A DNA stretch of 64,000 nucleotides from Pseudomonas sp. MUP55 (GTDB lineage Bacteria > Pseudomonadota > Gammaproteobacteria > Pseudomonadales > Pseudomonadaceae), in the NCBI RefSeq assembly GCF_034043515.1, contig NZ_CP138214.1:4650001-4714000 (forward strand). Reading direction: 5' to 3'. The notes below the pieces were generated by a model that was not told the DNA's origin, searched no databases, and saw only the letters and a list, made by a program, of their open reading frames with translations. How positions within the stretch are numbered: position 1 is the stretch's first letter; the number at the start of each line of letters is the position of its first letter. A program made the translations under genes and the position numbers. Shown one piece after another: positions 51,073 to 59,264 of the stretch.

Positions 51073-52542
51073 TCAGTCAAGGCCGCGGGGCAGTTGCAGG
51101 GTCACCCGCAATCCACCCTCGCGCAAATTCTGCAAACTCACTTCACCGCCATGGCTGTGGGCGATGTTGCGCGCGATCCCCAGCCCCAAGCCATAGCCCT
51201 GCTGCTGCCCGGCGAGGCGAAAGTGCGGTTCGAACACCTGCTCCAGGCGCTGTTCCGGCACGCCGGGGCCTTCGTCATCCACGTGCAGGATGAACTCGAT
51301 GCCGTTGTCCTCGATACGCAAATGCGCGTTCTGCCCGTATTTGAGCGCATTGTCGATCAGGTTGCCGATGCAACGCTTGAGCGCCAGCGGCTTGCCCGGG
51401 TAGGTGCTCAGGGCGTGCCCATGCTGGGTGACTCGCCCATTGCCGTTGGGCGCCAGATAGGGTTCCACCACGCATTCGAGCACGTGGTTGAGGTCCACCG
51501 GCTGGATGTTTTCGTGGATATCGGTGTCTTTCACGCATTGCAGGGCGCCCTTGACCAGCAATTCCAGCTCATCCAGGTCACGTCCGAACTTGGTTTGCAG
51601 GTTCTCGTCTTCAAGCAGTTCCACGCGCAGGCGCAGGCGTGTGATGGGCGTGCGCAAGTCGTGTGAAATCGCGCTGAACAACTGGCTGCGTTCGGTCAGG
51701 TAACGGCTGATGCGCTCACGCATGGCATTGAACGCACGCCCCACTTCCACCACTTCACTGCCGCCACCTTCGGCCACCGGCTCTACATCGGCGCCCAGGG
51801 ACATGTCCCGCGCCGCCCGCGCCAGGCGCTTGAGCGGCCGGCTTTGCCAATGCACCAGCAGGCCGATAAACAGCAGCAGAAAACCGCTGGTCAACACGAT
51901 AAACCACACCTGCTGGGCGGGCAGGCCTTGCTCTTCAAGGCTGGTGTAGGGCTCGGGCAACAGCGAGGCGATGTACAGCCATTCACCGGGCGCGAGCTGA
52001 ATCTGGGTGACCAGCACCGGCGGGTTGACCGGCTCCAGGGTCAATGCGTAGTGAGCCCAGGAGCGCGGCAGTTCATCGAGTTTGAGGCCGGCATTGAAGA
52101 TGCGCAGGTCTTCGGCGCTGACGAACTCCACCGAGATATGCACATCGGCGCCGAGGGTCTGGCGCAGCACCTCGTCCACCGCCACCAGCACCGCCTGCTT
52201 GCGCGGGGTTTCGGGCAAGATCTGCATGTCCAGCGGGCGATCATTGAGGGTCACCACGAACCGCGTGCCGCCCATGCTGCGCAACTGATCGAGCACCAGC
52301 GGGCGATAGGCCACCGGCAATGAACGGAAGTAACTCACGCTGGCGGTCATCGAATGCGCCAGGCTACGGGCGCTGGTGACCAGGCCTTCCAACTGAGTGG
52401 CACGCAGCTGCGACACCCAGATCACGCTGGACAACGCCTGGGCGAACAACACGGCGAGCAGGGTCAGCAGCAACATGCGCCCAAGCAGCGAGCGGGGCAC
52501 GGGAAAACGGCGGCGGCGTTCGCTCAGGTGTTCAGTGGGCAT
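51073..52542 (-). CDS. gtrS: Glucose-response sensor kinase GtrS
   Basis: The 489-aa kinase has TM1 (about 23-44), a periplasmic sensor (about 45-208), TM2 (about 211-231), HAMP, His294 in AISHDLRTPITRLRLR and an HATPase domain (DEGPGVPE, GYGLGLGIA). In P. aeruginosa GtrS senses 2-ketogluconate and 6-phosphogluconate and works with GltR on glucose uptake genes. The ATG at 52542 lies inside the end of gltR, so the two are translationally coupled; a TTG three codons earlier is less likely. Confidence 0.93.
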   Translation of the reverse strand: MPTEHLSERRRRFPVPRSLLGRMLLLTLLAVLFAQALSSVIWVSQLRATQLEGLVTSARSLAHSMTASVSYFRSLPVAYRPLVLDQLRSMGGTRFVVTLNDRPLDMQILPETPRKQAVLVAVDEVLRQTLGADVHISVEFVSAEDLRIFNAGLKLDELPRSWAHYALTLEPVNPPVLVTQIQLAPGEWLYIASLLPEPYTSLEEQGLPAQQVWFIVLTSGFLLLFIGLLVHWQSRPLKRLARAARDMSLGADVEPVAEGGGSEVVEVGRAFNAMRERISRYLTERSQLFSAISHDLRTPITRLRLRVELLEDENLQTKFGRDLDELELLVKGALQCVKDTDIHENIQPVDLNHVLECVVEPYLAPNGNGRVTQHGHALSTYPGKPLALKRCIGNLIDNALKYGQNAHLRIEDNGIEFILHVDDEGPGVPEQRLEQVFEPHFRLAGQQQGYGLGLGIARNIAHSHGGEVSLQNLREGGLRVTLQLPRGLD

Positions 52543-53266
52543 TGCCGGCAACCACGCTGGCTGCCAGTTGATAGCCGCTGCCGCGTACGGTGCGGATCAG
52601 CCGCGGAGGTTTTTCGGTGTCGCGCAGGCGTTGGCGCAGGCGGCTGACGGCCATGTCGACGATCCGATCCAACGGCATCAGGTCGCGACCACGGGTGGCG
52701 TTGCCGATGGTGTCGCGGTCGAGGATCTGTTGCGGGTGGTCGAGAAACAACTTGAGCAAGGCAAAGTCGGCACCGGAGAGGATCACCTCTTCGCCATCCA
52801 CGTGAAACAGGCGATGGCTGATCATATCCAGGCGCCACTCGTCGAACACCAACACCTCGCCGCCACTGCTGCGCTCCTGGCCGAACTGGCAGCGACGCAG
52901 CAGCGCCTTGATCCGCGCCTGCAACTCGCGGGGGCTGAACGGCTTGCCGATGTAGTCATCGGCGCCCAGCTCCAGGCCGATCACGCGGTCGGCTTCGTCG
53001 GAACTGGCGGTAAGCATGATGATCGGCACCTGCGCCTGGCGCGGGTGCTGGCGGATCCAGCGGCAGAGGCTGAAACCGTCTTCGTCCGGCAACATCACAT
53101 CGAGGATAACCAGGTCGCACGGCGCCTCGTTCATTGCCTGGCGGAACCCCGCGCCATCGGCCACGCCACGGACCTGGAAGCCGGCGCGACTGAGGTAGGT
53201 TTGCAGCAATTCGCGGATTTCCTGGTCGTCGTCGACGAGGAGAATCGATTTACTGATTACGCTCAC
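52532..53266 (-). CDS. gltR: Glucose-response regulator GltR
   Basis: This 244-aa OmpR-family regulator has Asp56 as phospho-acceptor (VILDVMLPDEDG) and a winged-helix DNA-binding domain (LSGADFALLKLFLDHPQQ, RTVRGSGYQL). The start is a GTG with a perfect AAGGAGG ribosome site; an upstream ATG-frame to 53329 crosses a REP and is rejected. GltR represses glucose porin and transporter genes until modified by GtrS. It precedes gtrS and follows glk on the same strand. Confidence 0.94.
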   Translation of the reverse strand: MSVISKSILLVDDDQEIRELLQTYLSRAGFQVRGVADGAGFRQAMNEAPCDLVILDVMLPDEDGFSLCRWIRQHPRQAQVPIIMLTASSDEADRVIGLELGADDYIGKPFSPRELQARIKALLRRCQFGQERSSGGEVLVFDEWRLDMISHRLFHVDGEEVILSGADFALLKLFLDHPQQILDRDTIGNATRGRDLMPLDRIVDMAVSRLRQRLRDTEKPPRLIRTVRGSGYQLAASVVAGNAH

Positions 53267-53305
53267 GGGGTCCTCCTTGTTGTGATGGGGTGTTCTTGAG
53301 GGCCT

Positions 53306-53372
53306 CATCGGGGGCAAGCCCCCTCCCACATTTGAAACGCATTCCAGTGTGGGAGGGGGCTTGCCCCCGATG
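53306..53372. repeat. REP pair, reverse layout, between glk and gltR
   Basis: Two REPs with GTGGGAGG ends inward are separated by only about 17 bases. It occupies the 118-bp gap in the glk-gltR gene order and may serve as a processing or partial termination point. Confidence 0.88.
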
Positions 53373-53384
53373 AGCCATCACAGC

Positions 53385-54341
53385 CTAAGCAAATGCCTGC
53401 TCCAGCGCCACACCCGCCCCGGTCAACCCCGAATACGGCGCCGTTACCAACCATACCGGAATGCCCTTGAAGTAGTCGCTCATGCAACCTTTGTCGGCAA
53501 AGCTTTTGGCGAAACCGCTGTTGATAAAGAAGTCGGCAAACCTCGGTATCACCCCGCCCACGATATACACGCCGCCACGCCCACCCGTGGTCAGCACATT
53601 GTTGCCCGCCACCCGGCCCAGCCAGATGCTGAACTGGTCGAGGACTTCCATCGCCACCGGATCGCCCGCCAGGCCCGCCGCCGTGATCGCCTCGGGCGTG
53701 TCCAGTACCGGTGTGTGTCCGTCCACCGCACAAATCGCCCGGTACAGGCGCGGCAAACCGCCGCCGCTCAACGCGGTTTCAGCGCTGACATGGCCGATCT
53801 CGCTGTAGATGTGTTGCCACAACTGGGTTTCCCGCGGGCTGCTCAGGGGCAGGTCGACATGGCCGCCCTCCCCTGGCAATGCGGCATAACGGCCTGCGCC
53901 GAAGTCCAGCAGGGTACCGACGCCCAGGCCGGTGCCCGGGCCGATCACCACCGCCGGTCGCAACGGCTCCGGGGTGCCTTCGCAGACCACGCGAAATTCA
54001 TCGGGCTGCAAGCGGGTCATGCCCAGGGCCATGGCCGAGAAATCGTTGACCAGCAGCAGTTCGTCCACCTGCAACGTCTGGCAGAACGCCGTCTTGCTCA
54101 AGCGCCAGTGGTTATTGGTGAACTTGAACTCATCGCCGCTCACCGGCCCGGCCACCGACAGGCACACCGCGCCAATGTCACCCAGCGCCAGGCCTGCTTG
54201 CTTGAGATAGACCTTGATGGCCTCCTCAGGGCTTGAGTGATCCGCCGTGGCCAGCACGCGGATCGCATGCAGAGCCTGATCCCGCCACAACGCAAAACGG
54301 GCGTTGGTACCCCCGATATCACCGACCAGCGCTAACTTCAC
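53385..54341 (-). CDS. glk: Glucokinase
   Basis: The 318-aa enzyme begins with the phosphate-binding motif [17 protein letters not shown] and shows the glucose site [12 protein letters not shown] and the adenosine motif [16 protein letters not shown]. It phosphorylates glucose for the Entner-Doudoroff route. Translation starts at a GTG that overlaps the edd stop (GTGA), so it depends on edd translation. No HexR site lies before it; it shares the edd promoter. Confidence 0.96.
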   Translation of the reverse strand: MKLALVGDIGGTNARFALWRDQALHAIRVLATADHSSPEEAIKVYLKQAGLALGDIGAVCLSVAGPVSGDEFKFTNNHWRLSKTAFCQTLQVDELLLVNDFSAMALGMTRLQPDEFRVVCEGTPEPLRPAVVIGPGTGLGVGTLLDFGAGRYAALPGEGGHVDLPLSSPRETQLWQHIYSEIGHVSAETALSGGGLPRLYRAICAVDGHTPVLDTPEAITAAGLAGDPVAMEVLDQFSIWLGRVAGNNVLTTGGRGGVYIVGGVIPRFADFFINSGFAKSFADKGCMSDYFKGIPVWLVTAPYSGLTGAGVALEQAFA

Positions 54342-56164
54342 TTAAGCGTCTCCAAGGCAGAGGTAAAGGCGCTGGCGCCCTGCTCTGCGGAGCTTGCGGC
54401 CAAGCGCATGAATGCAAACAACTCGCGACCGGCGCCCACGTTATTGCCCAACAGGCCCGTGGCCGGCGTGCGCGCGGCAAATTCTTCGGCGTCCACCTTA
54501 AGCTCTAGGGTGCCGGTGACGCCATCGACGCGAATGATATCGCCATCTTTAACCCGCGCCAGCGGCCCGCCGCTCTGGGCTTCGGGGTTGACGTGGATCG
54601 CGGCGGGGATCTTACCCGACGCGCCGGACATACGCCCGTCTGTCACCAGCGCCACTTTGAAACCACGGTCCTGCAACACGCCCAGAAACGGCGTCATCTT
54701 GTGCAATTCGGGCATGCCGTTGGAGCGCGGGCCCTGAAAGCGCATCACCGCGACGAAGTCTTTTTCCAACTGACCGGCCTTGAACGCATCGGCCAGGTCC
54801 TGTTGGTCCTGGAACACCACGGCCGGTGCTTCGACCACCTGGTGCTCCGGCGCGACGGCCGAGACTTTCATCACGCCACGGCCGAGGTTGCCTTCCATCA
54901 CCCGCAAGCCGCCTTCCGGCGAAAACGCACGGGCCACGGGGCGCAGGATGGTTTCGTCGAGGCTTTCGATGGGGCCGTCGCGCCAGATCAGTTCGCCGTC
55001 GACCAGGAACGGCTCCTGGGTGTACCGGCTCAAGCCCTTGCCCGCCACGGTGTTGACGTCTTCGTGCAGCAGGCCGGCTTCGAGCAGTTCGCGGATCAGG
55101 AACGACATGCCGCCCGCTGCCTGGAAATGGTTGATGTCAGCCTTGCCGTTCGGATACACGTGGGACAGGGTCGGGACCACCTCGGAGAGGTCGGCCATGT
55201 CCTGCCAGGTCAGGATGATGCCCGCCGACATGGCGATGGCCGGCATGTGCAGCGTGTGGTTGGTGGACCCGCCCGTGGCGTTGAGGGCGACGATGGAGTT
55301 GACGATGGACTTTTCGTCGACGATCTCGCCGATGGGCGTGAAGTTGCCGTTGGCCTTGGTCAGGCGCGTGACCTGGTGCGCGGCCTCGCGGGTCAGCGCA
55401 TCGCGCAGCGGCGTGTACGGGTTGACGAACGAAGCGCCCGGCAGGTGCAGGCCCATCACTTCCATCAACAGCTGGTTGGTGTTGGCGGTGCCGTAGAAGG
55501 TGCAGGTACCGGGGCTGTGGTAGGACTTCATCTCCGATTCCAGCAGCTCTTCGCGGGCGGCCTTGCCTTCGGCGTAGCGCTGGCGCACATCGGCTTTCTG
55601 CTTGTTGGAGATGCCCGACGGCATCGGTCCGCCGGGCACGAAGACCATCGGCAGGTGCCCATAGCGCAGCGCGCCCATCATCAGGCCGGGGACGATCTTG
55701 TCGCAGATGCCCAGCATCAGCGCGGCGTCGAACATGTTATGGGACAGCGCTACCGCCGTGGACATGGCGATGACTTCGCGGCTGAGCAGGCTCAGTTCCA
55801 TGCCCGGCTCGCCCTGGGTCACGCCGTCGCACATGGCGGGCGTGCCACCGGCGAACTGGCCGACCGAGCCGACTTCGCGCAGGGCTTTCTTGATTTGTTC
55901 AGGGAAATGTTCGTACGGCTGGTGCGCCGAAAGCATGTCGTTATACGAAGAAACAATTGCCACGTTGGCGGCATTCATCATGCGCAGGCTGTTTTTGTCT
56001 TCGGTGCCGCAACCCGCCACGCCGTGGGCGAAGTTGGCGCACTGCAGCTTGCCGCGCATCGGACCGTCGCTGGCTGCGCCGCGAATGAGCGCAAGGTAGG
56101 CCTCGCGGGTGGCGCGGCTGCGGGCGATAAGCCGTTCGGTGACCTCAAGAACGCGGGGATGCAT
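54338..56164 (-). CDS. edd: 6-Phosphogluconate dehydratase
   Basis: The 608-aa iron-sulfur dehydratase has [20 protein letters not shown] and [11 protein letters not shown], the cluster-binding region of the IlvD/Edd family, and length typical of Edd. It converts 6-phosphogluconate to KDPG, the first dedicated Entner-Doudoroff step. It is the first gene of an edd-glk(-gltR-gtrS) strand and is divergent from gap, with two HexR-type operators between. GGAG lies before the ATG. Confidence 0.97.
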   Translation of the reverse strand: MHPRVLEVTERLIARSRATREAYLALIRGAASDGPMRGKLQCANFAHGVAGCGTEDKNSLRMMNAANVAIVSSYNDMLSAHQPYEHFPEQIKKALREVGSVGQFAGGTPAMCDGVTQGEPGMELSLLSREVIAMSTAVALSHNMFDAALMLGICDKIVPGLMMGALRYGHLPMVFVPGGPMPSGISNKQKADVRQRYAEGKAAREELLESEMKSYHSPGTCTFYGTANTNQLLMEVMGLHLPGASFVNPYTPLRDALTREAAHQVTRLTKANGNFTPIGEIVDEKSIVNSIVALNATGGSTNHTLHMPAIAMSAGIILTWQDMADLSEVVPTLSHVYPNGKADINHFQAAGGMSFLIRELLEAGLLHEDVNTVAGKGLSRYTQEPFLVDGELIWRDGPIESLDETILRPVARAFSPEGGLRVMEGNLGRGVMKVSAVAPEHQVVEAPAVVFQDQQDLADAFKAGQLEKDFVAVMRFQGPRSNGMPELHKMTPFLGVLQDRGFKVALVTDGRMSGASGKIPAAIHVNPEAQSGGPLARVKDGDIIRVDGVTGTLELKVDAEEFAARTPATGLLGNNVGAGRELFAFMRLAASSAEQGASAFTSALETLK

Positions 56165-56284
56165 GTATAGAACTCCAGGCTAACGGATATGGCGACCTGA
56201 GTGTCTATGCTGATCAAACGCCCGCAGCGCATGGGATGGCAGGGAGTCGTTTGGATCATCGGACCAGTTGATTCAGGTCACTCG

Positions 56285-56299
56285 TTGTAGATTGAACAA
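56285..56299. promoter_or_regulatory. HexR-type operator, edd side
   Basis: TTGTAGATTGAACAA fits TTGT-N7-ACAA, the HexR operator described for edd, zwf and gap promoters of pseudomonads. It lies about 120 bp before the edd start. Confidence 0.65.
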
Positions 56300-56346
56300 A
56301 ATATTGCCACTAAAAAGGCTTGTTTTCTATTTTTATGCGAATAATC

Positions 56347-56361
56347 TTGTAATTCTTACAA
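56347..56361. promoter_or_regulatory. HexR-type operator, gap side
   Basis: TTGTAATTCTTACAA fits TTGT-N7-ACAA and is nearly a perfect palindrome. It ends 24 bases before the gap start codon, placing it over the probable promoter start. Confidence 0.7.
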
Positions 56362-56385
56362 CAAATCGACGATAGGCACCTTCCA

Positions 56386-57387
56386 ATGACTCTACGTATC
56401 GCAATCAATGGTTTTGGCCGCATCGGCCGTAATGTCCTGCGCGCACTGTATACCCAAGGCTACCGCCAGGATTTGCAGATCGTCGCCATCAACGATCTGG
56501 GCGACAGTTCGATCAATGCCCACCTGCTCAAATACGACACCGTCCATGGCACATTCGAAGCAGAGGTCGCCCACGATCAGGAAAGCCTGACCGTCAATGG
56601 CGACCGGATCGCCGTCAGTGCCATTCGCAACCCGGCCGACCTGCCGTGGGCCGCGCACAAGATCGACGTGGTGTTCGAATGCACCGGTCTGTTCACCGAC
56701 CGTGACAAGGCTGCCGCCCATATTACCGCCGGCGCGCGCAAGGTGATCATCTCCGCCCCGGCCAAGGGCGCGGACGCGACCGTGGTCTACGGTGTGAACC
56801 ACGACATTCTGCGTCAATCGCACCAGATCATCTCCAACGCATCCTGCACCACCAACTGCCTGGCACCGGTGGCCCAGGTGCTGCACCGCGAACTGGGCAT
56901 CGAAAGCGGCCTGATGACCACTATCCATGCCTACACCAATGACCAGAACCTGACCGACGTCTACCACACCGACCCGTACCGCGCGCGTTCGGCCACCCAG
57001 AACATGATCCCGAGCAAGACCGGCGCCGCTGAAGCCGTCGGCCTGGTGCTGCCGGAACTCGCGGGCAAGCTGACCGGCATGGCCGTGCGCGTGCCGGTGA
57101 TCAACGTGTCGCTGGTGGACCTCACCGTACAGCTGAAGAAAGAAGCCACGGCCGATGAAGTCAACGCGCTGTTGAAGCACGCCAGCCAACACTCGAAGAT
57201 CCTCGGCTACAACACCCTGCCGCTGGTTTCCAGTGACTTCAACCATAACCCGCTGTCGTCGATCTTCGACGCCAACCACACCAAGGTCAGCGGCAAGCTG
57301 CTTAAAGTGCTGGCCTGGTATGACAACGAGTGGGGCTTCTCCAACCGCATGCTGGATAACTGCCTGGCGCTTTGCAACGCCGAGTAA
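56386..57387 (+). CDS. gap: Glyceraldehyde-3-phosphate dehydrogenase (type I)
   Basis: This 333-aa GAPDH has Rossmann INGFGRIGR at the N terminus, Asp37 suited to NAD, catalytic Cys154 in [12 protein letters not shown] and the terminal [12 protein letters not shown]. Next to edd and under a HexR-type site, it is the gap copy that serves glucose catabolism through Entner-Doudoroff. The ribosome site is weak. A REP doublet follows. Confidence 0.97.
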   Translation: MTLRIAINGFGRIGRNVLRALYTQGYRQDLQIVAINDLGDSSINAHLLKYDTVHGTFEAEVAHDQESLTVNGDRIAVSAIRNPADLPWAAHKIDVVFECTGLFTDRDKAAAHITAGARKVIISAPAKGADATVVYGVNHDILRQSHQIISNASCTTNCLAPVAQVLHRELGIESGLMTTIHAYTNDQNLTDVYHTDPYRARSATQNMIPSKTGAAEAVGLVLPELAGKLTGMAVRVPVINVSLVDLTVQLKKEATADEVNALLKHASQHSKILGYNTLPLVSSDFNHNPLSSIFDANHTKVSGKLLKVLAWYDNEWGFSNRMLDNCLALCNAE

Positions 57388-57408
57388 ACCCATTTGGAAT
57401 GGGGCTTG

Positions 57409-57497
57409 TGTGGGAGGGGGCTTGCTCCCGATGGCGGTGTGTCAGTCAGACTGTCCATAACTGATATACCGCTATCGGGGGCAAGCCCCCTCCCACA
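57409..57497. repeat. REP doublet (REPIN), 89 bp
   Basis: Outward REPs flank a spacer with GTGTCAGTCAGAC / ACTGATATACC. It lies after gap and before the Fur-type box of the sigma-factor gene. Confidence 0.9.
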
Positions 57498-57542
57498 TTT
57501 GAGCTGCAAGGCTGCAGAAATAGCCACTTGCCATTTCGGTTG

Positions 57543-57559
57543 ATGATAAGCATTATCAT
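57543..57559. promoter_or_regulatory. Fur box upstream of the ECF sigma factor
   Basis: ATGATAAGCATTATCAT is a perfect 7-3-7 palindrome closely resembling the Fur consensus. It sits 26 bases before the sigma-factor start, so expression should rise under iron limitation. Confidence 0.8.
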
Positions 57560-57585
57560 TAACTGCAAATCGGTCTGGTATCACT

Positions 57586-58104
57586 GTGAGCCAATCTCGC
57601 TTCAACCACGTCTTTCTCACCCAACGGGTGATCCTGCTGCGCACGCTGCAACGCATGGTGAATAACCACAGCACCGCCGAGGACCTGTTGCAGGAAACCT
57701 ACCTGCGCGTGACCCGGGCCCTGAGTGAGCGGCCGATCGACCACCTGGAACCCTTCGTCTACCAGACAGCCCGCAACCTGGCGCTGGATCATTTGCGTTC
57801 GCGCAGGATTCAGGCCCGCACCCTGCAGGAAGATGTCCCGCTGGATATCCTGCAAAGCGTCGCCGCCCCGATCAGCACACCTGAAGACGCGACCCAGGCC
57901 GAGCAATTGCTTGAGCACCTGAGCGTCAGCCTGGGCCAGTTGAGCGCCCGCCAGCAACGCATCTTCATCCTCAGCCGCCTGCACGGTTGCAGCTACCAGG
58001 AGATTGCCGATCAGTTGCAGGTGTCCTTGAGCACCGTACAAAAGGAACTGAAGTTGATCATGGCCATCTGTGTAGGTGTGGCCGAACGGCTGGATCAGCC
58101 TTAA
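57586..58104 (+). CDS. hxuI: ECF sigma factor of heme-uptake system (FecI/HxuI-like)
   Basis: The 172-aa sigma-70 family protein has region 2 (STAEDLLQETYLRVTRAL, FVYQTARNLALDHLRSRR) and region 4 (LSARQQRIFILSRLHGCSYQEIADQLQVS in two parts). It belongs to the iron-starvation group, with a GTG start and a Fur box upstream. FecR-like and STN-containing TonB-receptor genes follow in order, making a cell-surface signalling cascade. The symbol follows the P. aeruginosa HxuIRA set by analogy; HasI-like is an alternative. Confidence 0.88.
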   Translation: MSQSRFNHVFLTQRVILLRTLQRMVNNHSTAEDLLQETYLRVTRALSERPIDHLEPFVYQTARNLALDHLRSRRIQARTLQEDVPLDILQSVAAPISTPEDATQAEQLLEHLSVSLGQLSARQQRIFILSRLHGCSYQEIADQLQVSLSTVQKELKLIMAICVGVAERLDQP

Positions 58105-58179
58105 GCTTCACTCCGACAGAAGTGTCGATCCAAGCTGTAGGAAAAATGAATAGAACGTGGCGAAGACCCGAGGAACACC

Positions 58180-59148
58180 GTGACGGACCCGAATAAACTG
58201 CGCCCCCATGAGCTGGCTCATGAGGTGCTGCAAGACGCGGCCATGGACCAAGCCCTCGACTGGCTGATCGCCATGCAATGCCCGCAGCCCGGCCAGCACG
58301 CCGCGTTCCAGGCCTGGCTGGCCGAGAGCCCAACGCATGCCCACGCCTTCAGCAAAGCCCAGGCTGCCTGGGGCGGCGCGCCGGTGCACAGCGCCGCCGT
58401 GGCCCTGGCCGCGCCGCGCAAGCCGAGCGCCTGGCGCCGGGTCAAACCGCACTGGAAACCCCTGGCCACCGCCGCCGTGCTGCTGCTCGGCCTGTTCAGT
58501 TCCAGCAACCTGCCGGTACGCCTGCAAGCCGACCACCTCACCGTGGTCGGCGAGCGCCAGCGCCTGCAACTGGACGAAGGTTCCAACGTACTGCTCAACA
58601 CCAATTCGGCGTTTTCCAGCAGCATCAAGGACCACCAGCGCATCGCCCGCCTCTACCAGGGCGAAGCGTTTTTCGACATCGCCCCCGCCCGTGGCCTGCC
58701 GCTGGAAATCGACGCCGGCCCGGTGCGCGCCAGCGTGCAGGACACCGCGTTTGCCGTGCGCTATCTCGACGGCGAAGCCCAGGTGCAAGTGCAGCGCGGT
58801 GATGTCGACCTGAGCAATACCTTCGACGACGCGCGGGTGCGCCTGAGTGCCGGCGAGAGCATCCGCATCGGCCCCAAGGGCTTCGGCCAGCCGGCCAAGC
58901 TGGACGCCGGCAAGGACCTGGCCTGGGTCCAGGGCCGCCTGGTCTTCGAGAACTGTCCGATGAGCGAGGTGCTGGCGGAGCTGCGTCGCTATTACCCGGG
59001 CTGGATCGTCAACACCAACGACAAGCTCGCCAGCGTCGCCGTCACCGGCAATTATCGCCTCGACCAGCCGCTGGACGTGGTGCGTTCCCTGGCCCACATC
59101 ACCTCGGCCAAGCTGTCGGAATACCCGGCGCTGGTCATCCTGAACTAA
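58180..59148 (+). CDS. hxuR: FecR-type anti-sigma factor
   Basis: The 322-aa protein has an N-terminal cytoplasmic DUF4880 region (ALDWLIAMQ, FQAWLAESPTHAHAFSKAQ), one TM helix (about 87-103), a periplasmic FecR domain (VVGERQRLQLDEGSNVLLNT, GEAFFDIAP) and a C-terminal STN-like part. It holds the sigma factor inactive until the receptor signals. Starts at a GTG with GAGGA before it. It lies 75 bp after the sigma gene and 116 bp before the receptor gene. Confidence 0.9.
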   Translation: MTDPNKLRPHELAHEVLQDAAMDQALDWLIAMQCPQPGQHAAFQAWLAESPTHAHAFSKAQAAWGGAPVHSAAVALAAPRKPSAWRRVKPHWKPLATAAVLLLGLFSSSNLPVRLQADHLTVVGERQRLQLDEGSNVLLNTNSAFSSSIKDHQRIARLYQGEAFFDIAPARGLPLEIDAGPVRASVQDTAFAVRYLDGEAQVQVQRGDVDLSNTFDDARVRLSAGESIRIGPKGFGQPAKLDAGKDLAWVQGRLVFENCPMSEVLAELRRYYPGWIVNTNDKLASVAVTGNYRLDQPLDVVRSLAHITSAKLSEYPALVILN

Positions 59149-59167
59149 ATGAGAATTATTTTTACTC
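59149..59167. promoter_or_regulatory. Weak Fur-like sequence before the receptor
   Basis: TGAGAATTATTTTTACTC keeps one half of a Fur box (TGAGAAT, TTATT) but not a clear second half. The gap of 116 bp also must hold the ECF-dependent promoter, which I cannot place with confidence. Confidence 0.3.
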
Positions 59168-59264
59168 GATCCTGACCGGCGATACGTCTCGTTATAGCCA
59201 ATGCAACTGATTCCTATTTGGATCGGTTCGCAACTATAAGATTCGTATCTCCGGAGCGCTCTCG

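Noticed and set aside
53267..53329. N-terminal extension of GltR from an upstream start
   Set aside because: It would translate REP sequence (GGGLPP); the GTG at 53266 has a perfect AAGGAGG site and the conserved start.
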